DNA from: Rubrivivax gelatinosus
Lineage (GTDB): Bacteria > Pseudomonadota > Gammaproteobacteria > Burkholderiales > Burkholderiaceae_C
Assembly (NCBI RefSeq): GCF_016583785.1
Contig: NZ_NRRU01000010.1
Coordinates: forward strand, 1-64,000
Reading direction: 5' to 3'
DNA: 64,000 nucleotides
Shown here: in pieces, positions 8,977-21,075 of the stretch
Numbering within the stretch: the first letter of the stretch is position 1
Layout: each line of letters starts with the position of its first letter
Translations under genes and position numbers: made by a program
The notes under the pieces: generated by a model
Seen by the model: only the letters and a program-made list of their open reading frames with translations
What the model was told of the DNA's origin: nothing
The model's database searches: none

Positions 8977-9614
8977 ACCTGGACGACGAGATCGACGGCG
9001 ACGCCGGGCACGGCGCGCCGGTCTGGGCGGTGTTCGGCGACCTGATGGCCGGGCTGCTGGGTGCCTTCGTGCTGATCCTGGTCTGTGCGCTGGGGCTGCA
9101 GCTGGACCTGGCCGAACGCCTGCGCCACGAAGTGCAGCAGCGCCAGGCCGAGGCCCAGCGGCGCCAGGCACTGGAACAGGCGCTGGCGGTGCCGCTGGCC
9201 GCGGGCCGCGTGACGCTGGCCGACGGCCGCATCGGCATCAGCGGCAACGTGCTGTTCGCCTTCAACTCGGCCGAGCTGCAGCCCGAGGGACGGCAGCTGC
9301 TGCAAAGCCTGGCCGGGCCGCTGGCGGCCTACCTGGCGGCGCGCGACGAGGTGCTGATGGTCAGCGGCTTCACCGACGACCGCCAGGTGCGCGACGGCAC
9401 CCGCGGGCGATTCGCCGACAACTGGGAGCTGTCGGCGCAGCGGGCGCTGACGGTCACGCGCGCGCTGGTCGAGGACGGCGTGCCGCAGGCAGCGGTGTTC
9501 GCGGCGGCTTTCGGTTCGCAGCAGCCGGTGGCGTCCAACGCCGACGCCGCCGGCCGCGCGCTGAACCGCCGCGTCGAGATCGCGCCGACACCGCGGCGCG
9601 GCACCACCCGATGA
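8973..9614 (+). CDS. MotB/ZorB-like subunit: one membrane helix with Asp23 and OmpA-type peptidoglycan-binding domain
   Basis: 213 residues from the ATG overlapping the previous stop. One membrane helix runs from about 18 to 42, preceded by WAVFGDLMAGLLGAF. This lines up with the MotB segment WKVAYADFMTAMMAFF, so Asp23 occupies the position of the MotB proton-binding aspartate. A short Gln/Arg-rich coiled segment follows, then an OmpA/MotB domain (about 85-205): FNSAELQPEG, SGFTDD, NWELSAQRA, AFGSQQP, GRALNRRVEI. There is no cleavable signal or lipobox. The DUF802 gene upstream and this gene therefore form a MotA-MotB-like pair. A frame extending far upstream exists but only overlaps the DUF802 gene. 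Confidence 0.85.
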   Translation: MNLDDEIDGDAGHGAPVWAVFGDLMAGLLGAFVLILVCALGLQLDLAERLRHEVQQRQAEAQRRQALEQALAVPLAAGRVTLADGRIGISGNVLFAFNSAELQPEGRQLLQSLAGPLAAYLAARDEVLMVSGFTDDRQVRDGTRGRFADNWELSAQRALTVTRALVEDGVPQAAVFAAAFGSQQPVASNADAAGRALNRRVEIAPTPRRGTTR

Positions 9615-10216
9615 ACGAAGCGCCCGAGCACGATCCGCTGGCCGCCGTCCAGGCCTGGAGCCGACGGACCGCGCCCGACGCGGTGACGCTGGCGATCGCC
9701 CAAGGGCTGGCGCGACGTGCCGCAACGGCGCAGGGCACGGCGCGGCAGTTGCTGCTGGCGCGGCTGCACGGCCGCATCGCCGCCGAATCCGGGCCGGCAG
9801 CCGTGGCAGCGGCGCTGCCGCACGCTGAGCCGGCGCTCGCCGGCCTGGTGGCACTCGTCGAGCGGCTCGGGCGCGCGGCGACGCCGGTCGGCCCTGACGC
9901 AACGGCGCCGCGCCTGCTTGCAGCCGAACCGCGTCCGCTGCGCGCCGTGGCGGCGTTCCAGGGCACCTGGCAGCGCCTGAAGACCGATCACCGGCTGCGC
10001 CAGGCCATGGCCGAGGTGCCGGCCAACGCCGGGCCGCTGCATTCGTCGCGTGTCGTGCACCGGATGCTGGAAACGCTGCGCGAGAGCGCGCCGGCCTATC
10101 TCGAGGCGCTGATCGGCCAGGCCGAGACGTTGGCGCTGCTGGAGCAGGAACTGGACGCGAGCCTGAAACCGGGTCGTGGTGACGCCGGCGTTCGTGGCAA
10201 AGGCGGCCGCCGCTGA
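9611..10216 (+). CDS. DUF2894 family protein, last gene of putative motor operon
   Basis: 201 residues, soluble, Ala/Arg/Leu-rich and helical. The C-terminal half (AAFQGTWQRLKTDHRLRQAM, VPANAGPLHSSRVVHRMLETL, YLEALIGQAETLALLEQEL) fits my recollection of DUF2894. The tail is basic (GRGDAGVRGKGGRR). The start codon overlaps the OmpA-domain gene by 4 bases. No enzymatic motif can be seen and its role is unknown; cytoplasmic location and association with the long DUF802 tail are guesses from the operon. Confidence 0.8.
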   Translation: MNEAPEHDPLAAVQAWSRRTAPDAVTLAIAQGLARRAATAQGTARQLLLARLHGRIAAESGPAAVAAALPHAEPALAGLVALVERLGRAATPVGPDATAPRLLAAEPRPLRAVAAFQGTWQRLKTDHRLRQAMAEVPANAGPLHSSRVVHRMLETLRESAPAYLEALIGQAETLALLEQELDASLKPGRGDAGVRGKGGRR

Positions 10217-10222
10217 CGACCG

Positions 10223-10314
10223 TGGTGCCCGGAGCGGGGATCGAACCCGCATGCCCTCTTTCGAGAGGCGGCGGAGTTTAAGTCCGCTGCGTCTGCCAGT
10301 TTCGCCATCCGGGC
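10223..10314 (-). tRNA. tRNA-Leu(UAA)
   Basis: Read on the minus strand: acceptor GCCCGGA pairs with TCCGGGC, discriminator A and encoded CCA at 10223-10225. Anticodon loop CTTAAAC gives anticodon TAA. A long variable arm typical of Leu is present. It is the last of three tRNAs transcribed leftwards. Confidence 0.95.
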
Positions 10315-10337
10315 GTCGGGGCCGGGCCACGACGGAC

Positions 10338-10362
10338 AAAGGGCTCCACGCGGGAGCCCTTT
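10338..10362. terminator. Hairpin between tRNA-Leu and tRNA-Cys
   Basis: Arms AAAGGGCTCC and GGAGCCCTTT with a 5-base loop. It lacks a long T-run and may be a processing or pause structure rather than a strong terminator. Confidence 0.4.
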
Positions 10363-10376
10363 GATACTCAAAAACC

Positions 10377-10450
10377 TGGAGGCGCGATCCGGAGTCGAAC
10401 CGGACTAGACGGATTTGCAATCCGTTGCATAACCGCTTTGCTATCGCGCC
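10377..10450 (-). tRNA. tRNA-Cys(GCA)
   Basis: 74 bases including encoded CCA. On the minus strand GGCGCGA opens the acceptor stem, and anticodon loop TTGCAAA gives GCA. T-loop GGTTCGACTCC is intact. Confidence 0.96.
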
Positions 10451-10477
10451 ACGGGGCAGAAGCCACGGATTCTGCCC

Positions 10478-10507
10478 AAAAAGAAGGGAAGCCTGGGCTT
10501 CCCTTCT
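10478..10507 (-). terminator. Intrinsic terminator-like hairpin between tRNA-Gly and tRNA-Cys
   Basis: Minus-strand stem AGAAGGGAAGCC / GGCTTCCCTTCT with a 2-base nominal loop, followed by TTTTT. It would partly terminate or pause transcripts leaving tRNA-Gly before tRNA-Cys. Confidence 0.6.
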
Positions 10508-10514
10508 GATGTTC

Positions 10515-10590
10515 TGGAGCGGGAAACGAGGCTCGAACTCGCGACCTCAACCTTGGCAAGGTTGCGCTCTACCAACTGAGCTATTCCCGC
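10515..10590 (-). tRNA. tRNA-Gly(GCC)
   Basis: 76 bases including CCA. Minus-strand acceptor GCGGGAA/TTCCCGC, D-arm AGCTCAGTTGGTAGAGC, anticodon loop TTGCCAA gives GCC, T-arm GGTTCGAGCC-type loop intact. Confidence 0.96.
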
Positions 10591-10635
10591 GTATTCTTGA
10601 AGCGCTGCAGTTACCTGTAACGCGTCAAGAACGAC

Positions 10636-10665
10636 AGTATAGACCGATTATCGCGTGGTTTGCAA
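10636..10665 (-). promoter_or_regulatory. Sigma70-type promoter for the tRNA cluster
   Basis: On the minus strand TTGCAA (10665-10660), 18 bases, TATACT (10641-10636), about 45 bases upstream of tRNA-Gly and downstream of the lon stop. It matches the consensus well for such a GC-rich genome. Confidence 0.6.
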
Positions 10666-10671
10666 GCACTT

Positions 10672-13095
<2,424 letters not shown>

Positions 13096-13185
13096 CGGTG
13101 AACCTCTCTTTCTCAGGGCCACGTGGGGCCCGAGAAGGCAAATGCAAGTGGCGGGCCGCGGCGGGCGCCGGCGGCCCGGCCGGGA

Positions 13186-14457
<1,272 letters not shown>

Positions 14458-14563
14458 GTCTCGTAGTTGCGAGGAGGAATAGGAACCCGAACCCCATCAT
14501 AGACCAACTGCCGCCACCCGCTGGGCGGCGAAAAGGAGGCCTTTTACGGGGTTCGGAAGCGCG

Positions 14564-15172
14564 TCAGACGCGCTTTTCGAGGACTTGGTCGATGAGACCG
14601 TAGTCCTTGGCCTCGCCGGGCGAGAGCCACATGTCGCGCTCCATGTCGGCCGCGATCTTGTCGATCGACTGGCCGGTGCGCTCGGCGTAGATCCGGTTGA
14701 GCTGTTCGCGCGTCTTGATGATCTCGCGCGCCTGGATCTCGATGTCGCTGGCCTGCCCCTGGGCGCCGCCCGAGGGCTGGTGGATCATCACGCGCGAGTT
14801 CGGCAGCGCGAAACGCTTGCCCTTGGCGCCTGCCATCAGCAGGAAGCTGCCCATGCTGGCAGCCATGCCCATGCACAGCGTCGAGACCTCCGGCTTGATG
14901 AAGTTCATCGTGTCGAAGACCGACAGGCCCGCGCTGACGCTGCCGCCCGGCGAGTTGATGTACAGGAAGATGTCCTTGTCCGGGTTCTCGGACTCCAGGA
15001 ACAGCAGCTGAGCGCAGACGAGATTCGCGACCTGGTCGTTGACAGGACCGACGAGGAAGACGATCCGCTCGCGCAGCAGGCGGCTGTAGATGTCGTAGGC
15101 GCGCTCACCGCGCCCGGACTGCTCGATGACCATGGGCACCATGCCCAGGCCGGTCGTCTCGATCACGCTCAT
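14564..15172 (-). CDS. clpP: ClpP, serine peptidase subunit of ClpXP
   Basis: 202 residues. Catalytic Ser106 in GMAASMGSF and His131 in VMIHQPSGG, with the aspartate in the C-terminal part. The short N-terminal stretch before [20 protein letters not shown] would be removed by self-processing as in other ClpP proteins. Forms the tetradecameric peptidase that works with ClpX encoded next door. It starts 14 bases after the tig stop, so transcription with tig is likely. Confidence 0.97.
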   Translation of the reverse strand: MSVIETTGLGMVPMVIEQSGRGERAYDIYSRLLRERIVFLVGPVNDQVANLVCAQLLFLESENPDKDIFLYINSPGGSVSAGLSVFDTMNFIKPEVSTLCMGMAASMGSFLLMAGAKGKRFALPNSRVMIHQPSGGAQGQASDIEIQAREIIKTREQLNRIYAERTGQSIDKIAADMERDMWLSPGEAKDYGLIDQVLEKRV

Positions 15173-15186
15173 AGGGTGCTGTTTCC

Positions 15187-16497
15187 TCAGGCTGCGGCCA
15201 TCAATTCATCGAACGGTAGCACCTTGTCCGTGACCTTGGCCTTCGCCAGGATGAAGTCGGTGACGTTGTTCTCGATGACCACCGCCTCGACCTCGGCCAT
15301 GCGCTGGCGGTCACCCAGGTACCAGCGCATCACCTCGGTCGGCTTCTCGTAGCTCTGGCTGAGCTCTTCGATGTGGGCGCGCAGCTGGTCGGGCTGGGCT
15401 TGCAGGTTGTTGGTTCGCACCAGCTCGGCGACGATCAGGCCCAGGCGCACGCGGCGCTCGGCCTGCGGGCGGAACAGGTCCTCGGGGATCGGCGCGTTGT
15501 CGGCGTCCTTGACGCCGCGCTGCTTCAGGTCGGCGCGCGCGCCGGCCACCAGGCGTTGCAGCTCGTTGGCGATCAGCGCGTTCGGCAGGTCGAGCTCGGC
15601 CGACTTGGCCAGTGCCTCCATCGCCGCGGCCTTGTTGCGGGCGCGCACGCGGAACTTGACCTCGCGCTCGAGGTTCTTTTTCACGTCGGCGCGCAGCGCC
15701 TCGACGGTGGCTTCCTTGATGCCCAGCGCCTTGGCGAAGTCGTCGTCGACCGCCGGCAGGTTCTGGACCTCGCACTTCTTCATCGTGACGAGGAAGTCGG
15801 CTTCCTTGCCGGCGACGTCCTGGCCGTGGTAGTCGGCCGGGAACTGCAGCGGGAAGGTCTTGTTGTCGCCGACCTTCATGCCGCGCACGGCCTTGTCGAA
15901 CTGCTCCAGCATCTGGCCTTCGCCGATGATGAACTGGAAGCCTTCGGCCTTGCCGCCGGCGAAGGGTTCGCCGTCGATCTTGCCTTCGAAGTCGATCGTC
16001 ACGCGGTCGCCCTCGGCGGCGCCTTCGGCGGCCGGACGCTGGGCGAAGGTGCGGCGCTGCTTGCGCAGGATCTCGACGGTGCGGTCGATGGCCTCTTCGG
16101 TGACGTCGGCGGCGACGCGCTCGACCTCGGCTTCGGCCAGGTCACCGAGCTTGACCTCGGGATAGACCTCGAAGGTGGCGTCGAAGGCGATCTCGCCTTC
16201 GGTGGCTTCGTCCTTCTGCGTGATGCGCGGCGCGCCGGCGACCCGCAGCTTGGCTTCGGTGGTGGCATCGGCGAAGGCCTGGCCGACGCGGTCGTTGACG
16301 ACCTCGTACTGGACCGAGTAGCCGTAGCGCTGGGCGACGACGGACATCGGCACCTTGCCCGGACGGAAGCCGTCGGCCTTGACGGTGCGGGCCAGCTTGC
16401 GCAGCCGGGCTTCGACTTCGCCGTTGATGACGCTGGCGGGCAGCGTCAGGGTGATGCGGCGTTCCAGTTTTTCGAGGGTTTCGACGTTGACGGCCAT
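15187..16497 (-). CDS. tig: Trigger factor, ribosome-associated chaperone and prolyl isomerase
   Basis: 436 residues from [15 protein letters not shown]; an upstream in-frame codon at 16518 adds only seven atypical residues. N-terminal ribosome-binding domain with the signature [16 protein letters not shown]-type isomerase domain (about 155-245, [20 protein letters not shown]), then the helical C-terminal chaperone domain. It binds nascent chains at the ribosome exit. First protein gene of the tig-clpP-clpX-lon block; a tRNA-Leu gene sits just 29 bases upstream in the same direction and might share its promoter. Confidence 0.96.
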   Translation of the reverse strand: MAVNVETLEKLERRITLTLPASVINGEVEARLRKLARTVKADGFRPGKVPMSVVAQRYGYSVQYEVVNDRVGQAFADATTEAKLRVAGAPRITQKDEATEGEIAFDATFEVYPEVKLGDLAEAEVERVAADVTEEAIDRTVEILRKQRRTFAQRPAAEGAAEGDRVTIDFEGKIDGEPFAGGKAEGFQFIIGEGQMLEQFDKAVRGMKVGDNKTFPLQFPADYHGQDVAGKEADFLVTMKKCEVQNLPAVDDDFAKALGIKEATVEALRADVKKNLEREVKFRVRARNKAAAMEALAKSAELDLPNALIANELQRLVAGARADLKQRGVKDADNAPIPEDLFRPQAERRVRLGLIVAELVRTNNLQAQPDQLRAHIEELSQSYEKPTEVMRWYLGDRQRMAEVEAVVIENNVTDFILAKAKVTDKVLPFDELMAAA

Positions 16498-16526
16498 GTG
16501 GGGCTCTCTAGGCTTCAAGAATTGTC

Positions 16527-16613
16527 TGGTGCGCGGGGCCGGACTCGAACCGGCACGCCCGTGAAGGCGTCAGGACCTAAACCTGGTGCGTCTACCAATT
16601 TCGCCACCCGCGC
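16527..16613 (-). tRNA. tRNA-Leu(UAG)
   Basis: 87 bases with CCA at 16529-16527. Acceptor GCGCGGG/CCCGCGC, anticodon loop TTTAGGT gives TAG, long variable arm. It lies immediately upstream of tig. Confidence 0.95.
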
Positions 16614-16738
16614 GGTCAGAACGTCGGCCGGACGACGAGGTGGAAATGAAAGGAATCCACCCTGCCGTCGATCGCCGTTCCCGGATAACTCGATCGGTAA
16701 ACCGCGCATTCTAGCCGGCAGCCGCGAGCGCACCGCGT

Positions 16739-19700
16739 TCACGGGCCCACGGGCGGCTCGCGCCGCACCCGGAACCAGGCCGCGTACATCGCCGGCAACG
16801 CCAGCAGCGTGAGCACGGTGGCGACGATCAGCCCCCCCATGATCGCCACCGCCATCGGCCCCCAGAAGGTGCTGCGCGACAGCGGGAGCATCGCCAGCAC
16901 CGCCGCCGCGGCTGTCAGCACGATGGGCCGCAGCCGCCGCACCGTCGCCTCGATGATCGCGTCCCATGCCGGCACGCCGCGCGCCCGGTCCTGCTCGATC
17001 TGGTCGATCAGGATCACCGAGTTGCGCATGATCATGCCCATCAGCGCGATCACGCCGAGCAGCGCGACGAAGCCGAAAGGCTGGCCCAGCAGCAGCAGCG
17101 CCGCGGCCGCGCCGGCGATGCCCAGCGGGCCGGTGAGGAACACCAGCATCGAGCGGCCGAAGCTGCGCAACTGCAGCATCAGCAGCGTGAAGATGATGAA
17201 CAGCATGATCGGCACGCCGGCGACGATCGAGGCCACGCCCTTGCTGCTCTCGGCGACGCTGCCGGCGACCTCGATGCGGTAGCCCGGCGGCATGCGCGTG
17301 CCGAGTTCGTGCATCGCCGGCTCCAGCTGCGCGCTGACGGTGGCACCCTGCATGCCCTCGGCGACGTCGGCCTGCACCGTGGCGGCGTAGTCGCGCCCTT
17401 GGCGGTGCAGCACGCCGGGCTCCCAGTCCAGCCGCACCTGCGCCACCTGGGTCAGCGGCACCGAACGCCCGCTCGCCGTCTGCACGTAGGCGCTGGACAG
17501 GTCGGCGATGGCGTCGCGTTCACCCGCCGGCAGGCGCAGCACGACGTCCACCAGCTTGTCGCCTTCGCGGTACTGGGCGACGGTGCTGCCCGACAGCAGG
17601 GTCTGCGAGGTCTGGGCGACGAGCTGGCTGGTGACACCGAGCGCGCGCGCCTTGTCCTGGTCGATTTCCAGGCGCAGCACCTTGATCGCCTCGTTCCAGT
17701 CGTCGTTGACGCCGCGCGCGTGCGGGTTGGCGCGCAGGATCTCCTTGGCCTGGTCGGCCCAGCGGCGCACCTCGGCGGCGTCGCTGCCGATGACGCGGAA
17801 CTGCACCGGGTACGCCACCGGCGGCCCGTTGGGCAAGGCGGTGATGCGCGAGCGTACCTCGGGGAACTCGGCCGCCAGCAGCGCCGGCAGCTCGCGCCGC
17901 AGCGAGTCGCGCTCGTCCAGGCTGCGCGGCACGACGATCGCCTGGCTGACGTTGCTGTTCGGGAAGATCTGCTCCAGCGGCAGATAAAAGCGCGGCACGC
18001 CGGCGCCGACCCAGGTGCTGACGCTGGCGATGCGATCGTCCTGCAGCAGCCGCGCCTCGACGCGGCGCGCGACCTCGTCGCTGGCGCGGATCGTCGAGCC
18101 CTCGGGCAGCCACAGGTCGACGAGCAGCTCGGGCCGCGCCGACTCCGGGAAGAACTGCTGCTGCACCCGCGTCATGCCGAAGACGCCCAGGCCGAACGAG
18201 GCCACGGTGACGGCGATCGTGATCCAGCGGTGCGCGACGCACCAGCCCACCGCGGCGCGAAAGCGCTCGTAGAACGGGCTGTCGAAGAGTTCGTGCGGCT
18301 CGCCGTCGGCTGCCGGCGCCCGGCTGCGCGTGTGCAGCAGCCAGGCGCCCAGGTAGGGCACGAAGAACACCGAGACGATCCACGAGATGACGAGCGCGGC
18401 GGTGGTCACCGCGAAGATCGCGAAGGTGTACTCGCCGGTCTCGGACTGCGCCAGCCCGATCGGCAGGAAGCCGGTGGCGGTGATCAGCGTGCCGGTGAGC
18501 ATCGGCATCGCGGTCAGCTCGTAGGCGAAGGTGGCGGCACGCGCCTTGTCGTAGCCCTCCTCGATCTTTCGCACCATCATCTCGACGGCGATGATGGCGT
18601 CGTCGACCAGCAGCCCGAGCGCGATGATCAGCGCGCCCAGCGACACCTTGTGCAGGCCTATGCCCCAGTAGTGCATGGCGACGAAGGTGATCGCCAGCAC
18701 CAGCGGGATCGTGATCGCCACCACCAGCCCCGGCCAGACGTCCACACGCAGCGGCCGGGTGTGCAGCCCCAGGCTCAGGAAGCTGACCGCCAGCACGATG
18801 ACGACGGCCTCGAGCAGCACGCCGACGAACTCGCCGACGGAGTCGGACACGACCTGCGGCTGATCCTGGATCTGCGCGAGCTCGATGCCCACCGGCAGTT
18901 CGGCCTGCAGCTCGGCGACCGCGGCGCGCAGCGCCTTGCCGAGCGCGATGACGTCGCCGCCCGAGGCCATCGACACCCCCAGCGCCAGCACCTGGCGGCC
19001 CTGGTGGCGCACCATCGTCGTCGGCGGGTCGACGTAGCCGCGGCGAACCTCGGCGATGTCCTGCAGCCGGATCGTGCTCGAGCGCCCGGTCGCGGTGTTG
19101 AGCGCGCGGATCGGGAAGCGCCGCAGCTCGTCCACCGAGTTGAACTGGCCGCCGACCCGCAGCTGCAGCTGCTCGCCGCCGACGTCGAGCCGGCCCGCGC
19201 CCTCGACCGCGTTCTGCGCACCGAGCTGGGCGATGACCTGGTTCACGTCCAGGCCGAGCTCGGCCATGCGCTTGCGCGAGACCTCGACGAAGATGTTCTC
19301 GGGCTGGGCGCCGAAGATCTCGACCTTGGCGACGTCGTGCACCCGCAGCAGGCGCTGGCGCGCGTCGTCGGCGAACTCGCGCAGTTCCTCCTGCGAGAAG
19401 CCGTCGGCCGAGATCGCGAAGATCGAGCCGTAGACGTCGCCGAAGTCGTCGTTGAAGACCGGCCCGACCACGCCCTCGGGCAGGGTCGAGCGCATGTCGC
19501 CGATGCGCTTGCGCACCTGGTACCAGGCGTTGCGCACCTCCGCCGGCGGCGAGTTCTCGGCCAGGAACAGCGTCGTCACCGACTCGCCCGGCTTGGTGTA
19601 GCTGCGGATGCGGTCGGCGTACGGCACCTCCTGCAGCGTGCGCTCGATCTTGTCGGTCACCTGCTCGGCGATCTGCTCGGCGCTGGCGCCAGGCCACCAG

Positions 19701-19894
19701 GCCTGCACGACCATCGCGCGGAAGGTGAACGGCGGGTCCTCGTCCTGGCCGAGCTGGAAATAGGCGGCGATGCCCAGCGCCATCAGCACCACCATCAGGT
19801 AGCGCGTCAGCGGCGCGTGCTCCAGCGCCCAGCGGGAAATGTTGAAACGCTCGCGCCGCCCGTCGGGCGCGGCTTCGTGGGTTGCGGGTTCCAT
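16739..19894 (-). CDS. RND efflux transporter permease (AcrB/TriC-like)
   Basis: 1051 residues, the usual length of HAE1-type pumps. It has the first membrane helix after a short cytoplasmic leader (LTRYLMVVLMALGIAAYF), two large periplasmic loops and twelve predicted helices. The paired aspartates of the proton relay are kept in helix 4 (GLLVDDAIIAVEMMV). The sequence start (PPFTFRAMVVQAWWPGASAEQIAEQV) resembles the TriC-like subgroup. It pairs with the adaptor gene upstream, whose stop overlaps its start by one base. No outer-membrane factor or regulator gene is adjacent. The substrate cannot be predicted. Confidence 0.92.
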   Translation of the reverse strand: MEPATHEAAPDGRRERFNISRWALEHAPLTRYLMVVLMALGIAAYFQLGQDEDPPFTFRAMVVQAWWPGASAEQIAEQVTDKIERTLQEVPYADRIRSYTKPGESVTTLFLAENSPPAEVRNAWYQVRKRIGDMRSTLPEGVVGPVFNDDFGDVYGSIFAISADGFSQEELREFADDARQRLLRVHDVAKVEIFGAQPENIFVEVSRKRMAELGLDVNQVIAQLGAQNAVEGAGRLDVGGEQLQLRVGGQFNSVDELRRFPIRALNTATGRSSTIRLQDIAEVRRGYVDPPTTMVRHQGRQVLALGVSMASGGDVIALGKALRAAVAELQAELPVGIELAQIQDQPQVVSDSVGEFVGVLLEAVVIVLAVSFLSLGLHTRPLRVDVWPGLVVAITIPLVLAITFVAMHYWGIGLHKVSLGALIIALGLLVDDAIIAVEMMVRKIEEGYDKARAATFAYELTAMPMLTGTLITATGFLPIGLAQSETGEYTFAIFAVTTAALVISWIVSVFFVPYLGAWLLHTRSRAPAADGEPHELFDSPFYERFRAAVGWCVAHRWITIAVTVASFGLGVFGMTRVQQQFFPESARPELLVDLWLPEGSTIRASDEVARRVEARLLQDDRIASVSTWVGAGVPRFYLPLEQIFPNSNVSQAIVVPRSLDERDSLRRELPALLAAEFPEVRSRITALPNGPPVAYPVQFRVIGSDAAEVRRWADQAKEILRANPHARGVNDDWNEAIKVLRLEIDQDKARALGVTSQLVAQTSQTLLSGSTVAQYREGDKLVDVVLRLPAGERDAIADLSSAYVQTASGRSVPLTQVAQVRLDWEPGVLHRQGRDYAATVQADVAEGMQGATVSAQLEPAMHELGTRMPPGYRIEVAGSVAESSKGVASIVAGVPIMLFIIFTLLMLQLRSFGRSMLVFLTGPLGIAGAAAALLLLGQPFGFVALLGVIALMGMIMRNSVILIDQIEQDRARGVPAWDAIIEATVRRLRPIVLTAAAAVLAMLPLSRSTFWGPMAVAIMGGLIVATVLTLLALPAMYAAWFRVRREPPVGP

Positions 19895-20979
19895 CAGCGT
19901 GCCGGGTCCTGGTACAGGCGCACCTTCTGCCCGGGCTTGAGCACGTGCACGCCGGCCACGACAACCACCGTGCCCGGCGCCAGCCCGCCGCCGACGACCA
20001 GGTCGTCACCGTCGCTGCCGGCGACCTCGATCGCACGCGGCTGCACCGTCATCGTCGTGCGGTCCAGCACCCAGACCGAGCTGCGCCCTTGCTCGCGCAC
20101 CACCGCCGCCAGCGGCAGCTTGGTCACACCCTCGACCCGCGGCTGCTCGACGATCACGGTCGCGGTCTGGCCCAGCTGCATCTCGGCGCGGCCGACGTCG
20201 GCCTTGACGGCGAAGGTGCGCGTCACCGGGTCGGCGGCGGCGGCGACCTCGCGCACCGTCGCCGGCGCCGTGTCGGTACGGCCCCACAGCCGCACCCGCA
20301 CGGCGCCCGGCTGGCCCTGCATCGCGCGCAGGCGGCCGACCTCGTCTTCGGGCACGGCGAAGCTGACGTCGCGCGCGCCGTCGTGCGCCAGGCGCAGCAC
20401 CGGCGTGCCGGCGGCCAGCACCGCGCCGGGTTCGGCCAGCACCGCGGTGACGACGCCGGCGGCCGGCGCGTGCAGGTCGCTGTAGGCGGCCTGGTTGGTC
20501 TGCACGCCGGCCTGGGCGCGCGCCTGCTCGAACTGGGCGCGGGCCGCCTTCAGCGTGGTCTCGCGCCGGTCGAGCTCGGCGGCGCTGATGAAACCCTGCT
20601 CGTAGAGCTCGCGGAAACGCTTGAAGTCGGCATCGGCCATCTCGGCGTTGACCTGGGCCGAGCGCACCGTCGCCAGCGCCGCGGACTGGGCCAGGCGCAG
20701 GTCCTCGGGGTCCAGCTGGGCCAGCAGTTCGCCGCTGGCCACATGGCGGCCGACCTCGGCCTGGCGCCGCACCAGCTTGCCGCCGACGCGGAACGCGAGC
20801 TGCGACTCGGTACGCGCCTGCACCTCGGCGGCGAACTCCTGCACGCCGCCGGCGCTGCCGGCAGTCACGACGAGGGTGCGCACCGCACGTACGGGCTCGG
20901 GCGGCGGCTCGGGCCGCGAACAGGCCGCCAGCGTGGCCGCCGCCAGCAGCGCGGCCGGGAGAGATCGGGACAGGATCAT
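19894..20979 (-). CDS. RND efflux periplasmic adaptor lipoprotein
   Basis: 361 residues. The signal peptide ends at a lipobox with Cys20 (LAAC). The adaptor architecture follows: lipoyl half (FRVGGKLVRRQAEVGRHVASGELLAQL), helical hairpin, second lipoyl half (YSDLHAPAAGVVTAVLAEPGAVL), beta-barrel and a membrane-proximal domain. It links the RND permease encoded immediately downstream to an outer-membrane channel encoded elsewhere. A palindromic operator-like site ends or begins within 10 bases of its start codon, so the pair is probably repressor-controlled. Confidence 0.9.
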   Translation of the reverse strand: MILSRSLPAALLAAATLAACSRPEPPPEPVRAVRTLVVTAGSAGGVQEFAAEVQARTESQLAFRVGGKLVRRQAEVGRHVASGELLAQLDPEDLRLAQSAALATVRSAQVNAEMADADFKRFRELYEQGFISAAELDRRETTLKAARAQFEQARAQAGVQTNQAAYSDLHAPAAGVVTAVLAEPGAVLAAGTPVLRLAHDGARDVSFAVPEDEVGRLRAMQGQPGAVRVRLWGRTDTAPATVREVAAAADPVTRTFAVKADVGRAEMQLGQTATVIVEQPRVEGVTKLPLAAVVREQGRSSVWVLDRTTMTVQPRAIEVAGSDGDDLVVGGGLAPGTVVVVAGVHVLKPGQKVRLYQDPAR

Positions 20980-20988
20980 GGCTGGCAG

Positions 20989-21010
20989 TTAATGACTCAT
21001 TGGTCATTAA
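20989..21010. promoter_or_regulatory. Palindromic operator-like site before the RND pump operon
   Basis: TTAATGAC, six bases, GTCATTAA: arms of 8 perfectly complementary bases in a 22-base AT-rich island. It sits 10 bases upstream of the adaptor start and 65 bases upstream of the divergent hpnC start. The TGAC-N6-GTCA pattern resembles TetR-family operators. No TetR or MarR gene is adjacent, so the regulator would be encoded elsewhere. Confidence 0.5.
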
Positions 21011-21075
21011 TGTAGTCACGCGCCTCCACCGGTGTCAAACCAGTGGCCCGCCACGAACCGTGACAATCGGCGCCC

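Noticed and set aside
6248-10216. Zorya phage-defence system
   Set aside because: The membrane pair resembles ZorAB, but no nuclease or helicase gene (zorC, zorD, zorE) is present and the surroundings are housekeeping, so only the motor-class similarity is claimed.
17309-20485. 1058-codon plus-strand frame opposite the RND pump
   Set aside because: Antisense shadow of a convincing RND permease and adaptor; composition is typical of such shadows.
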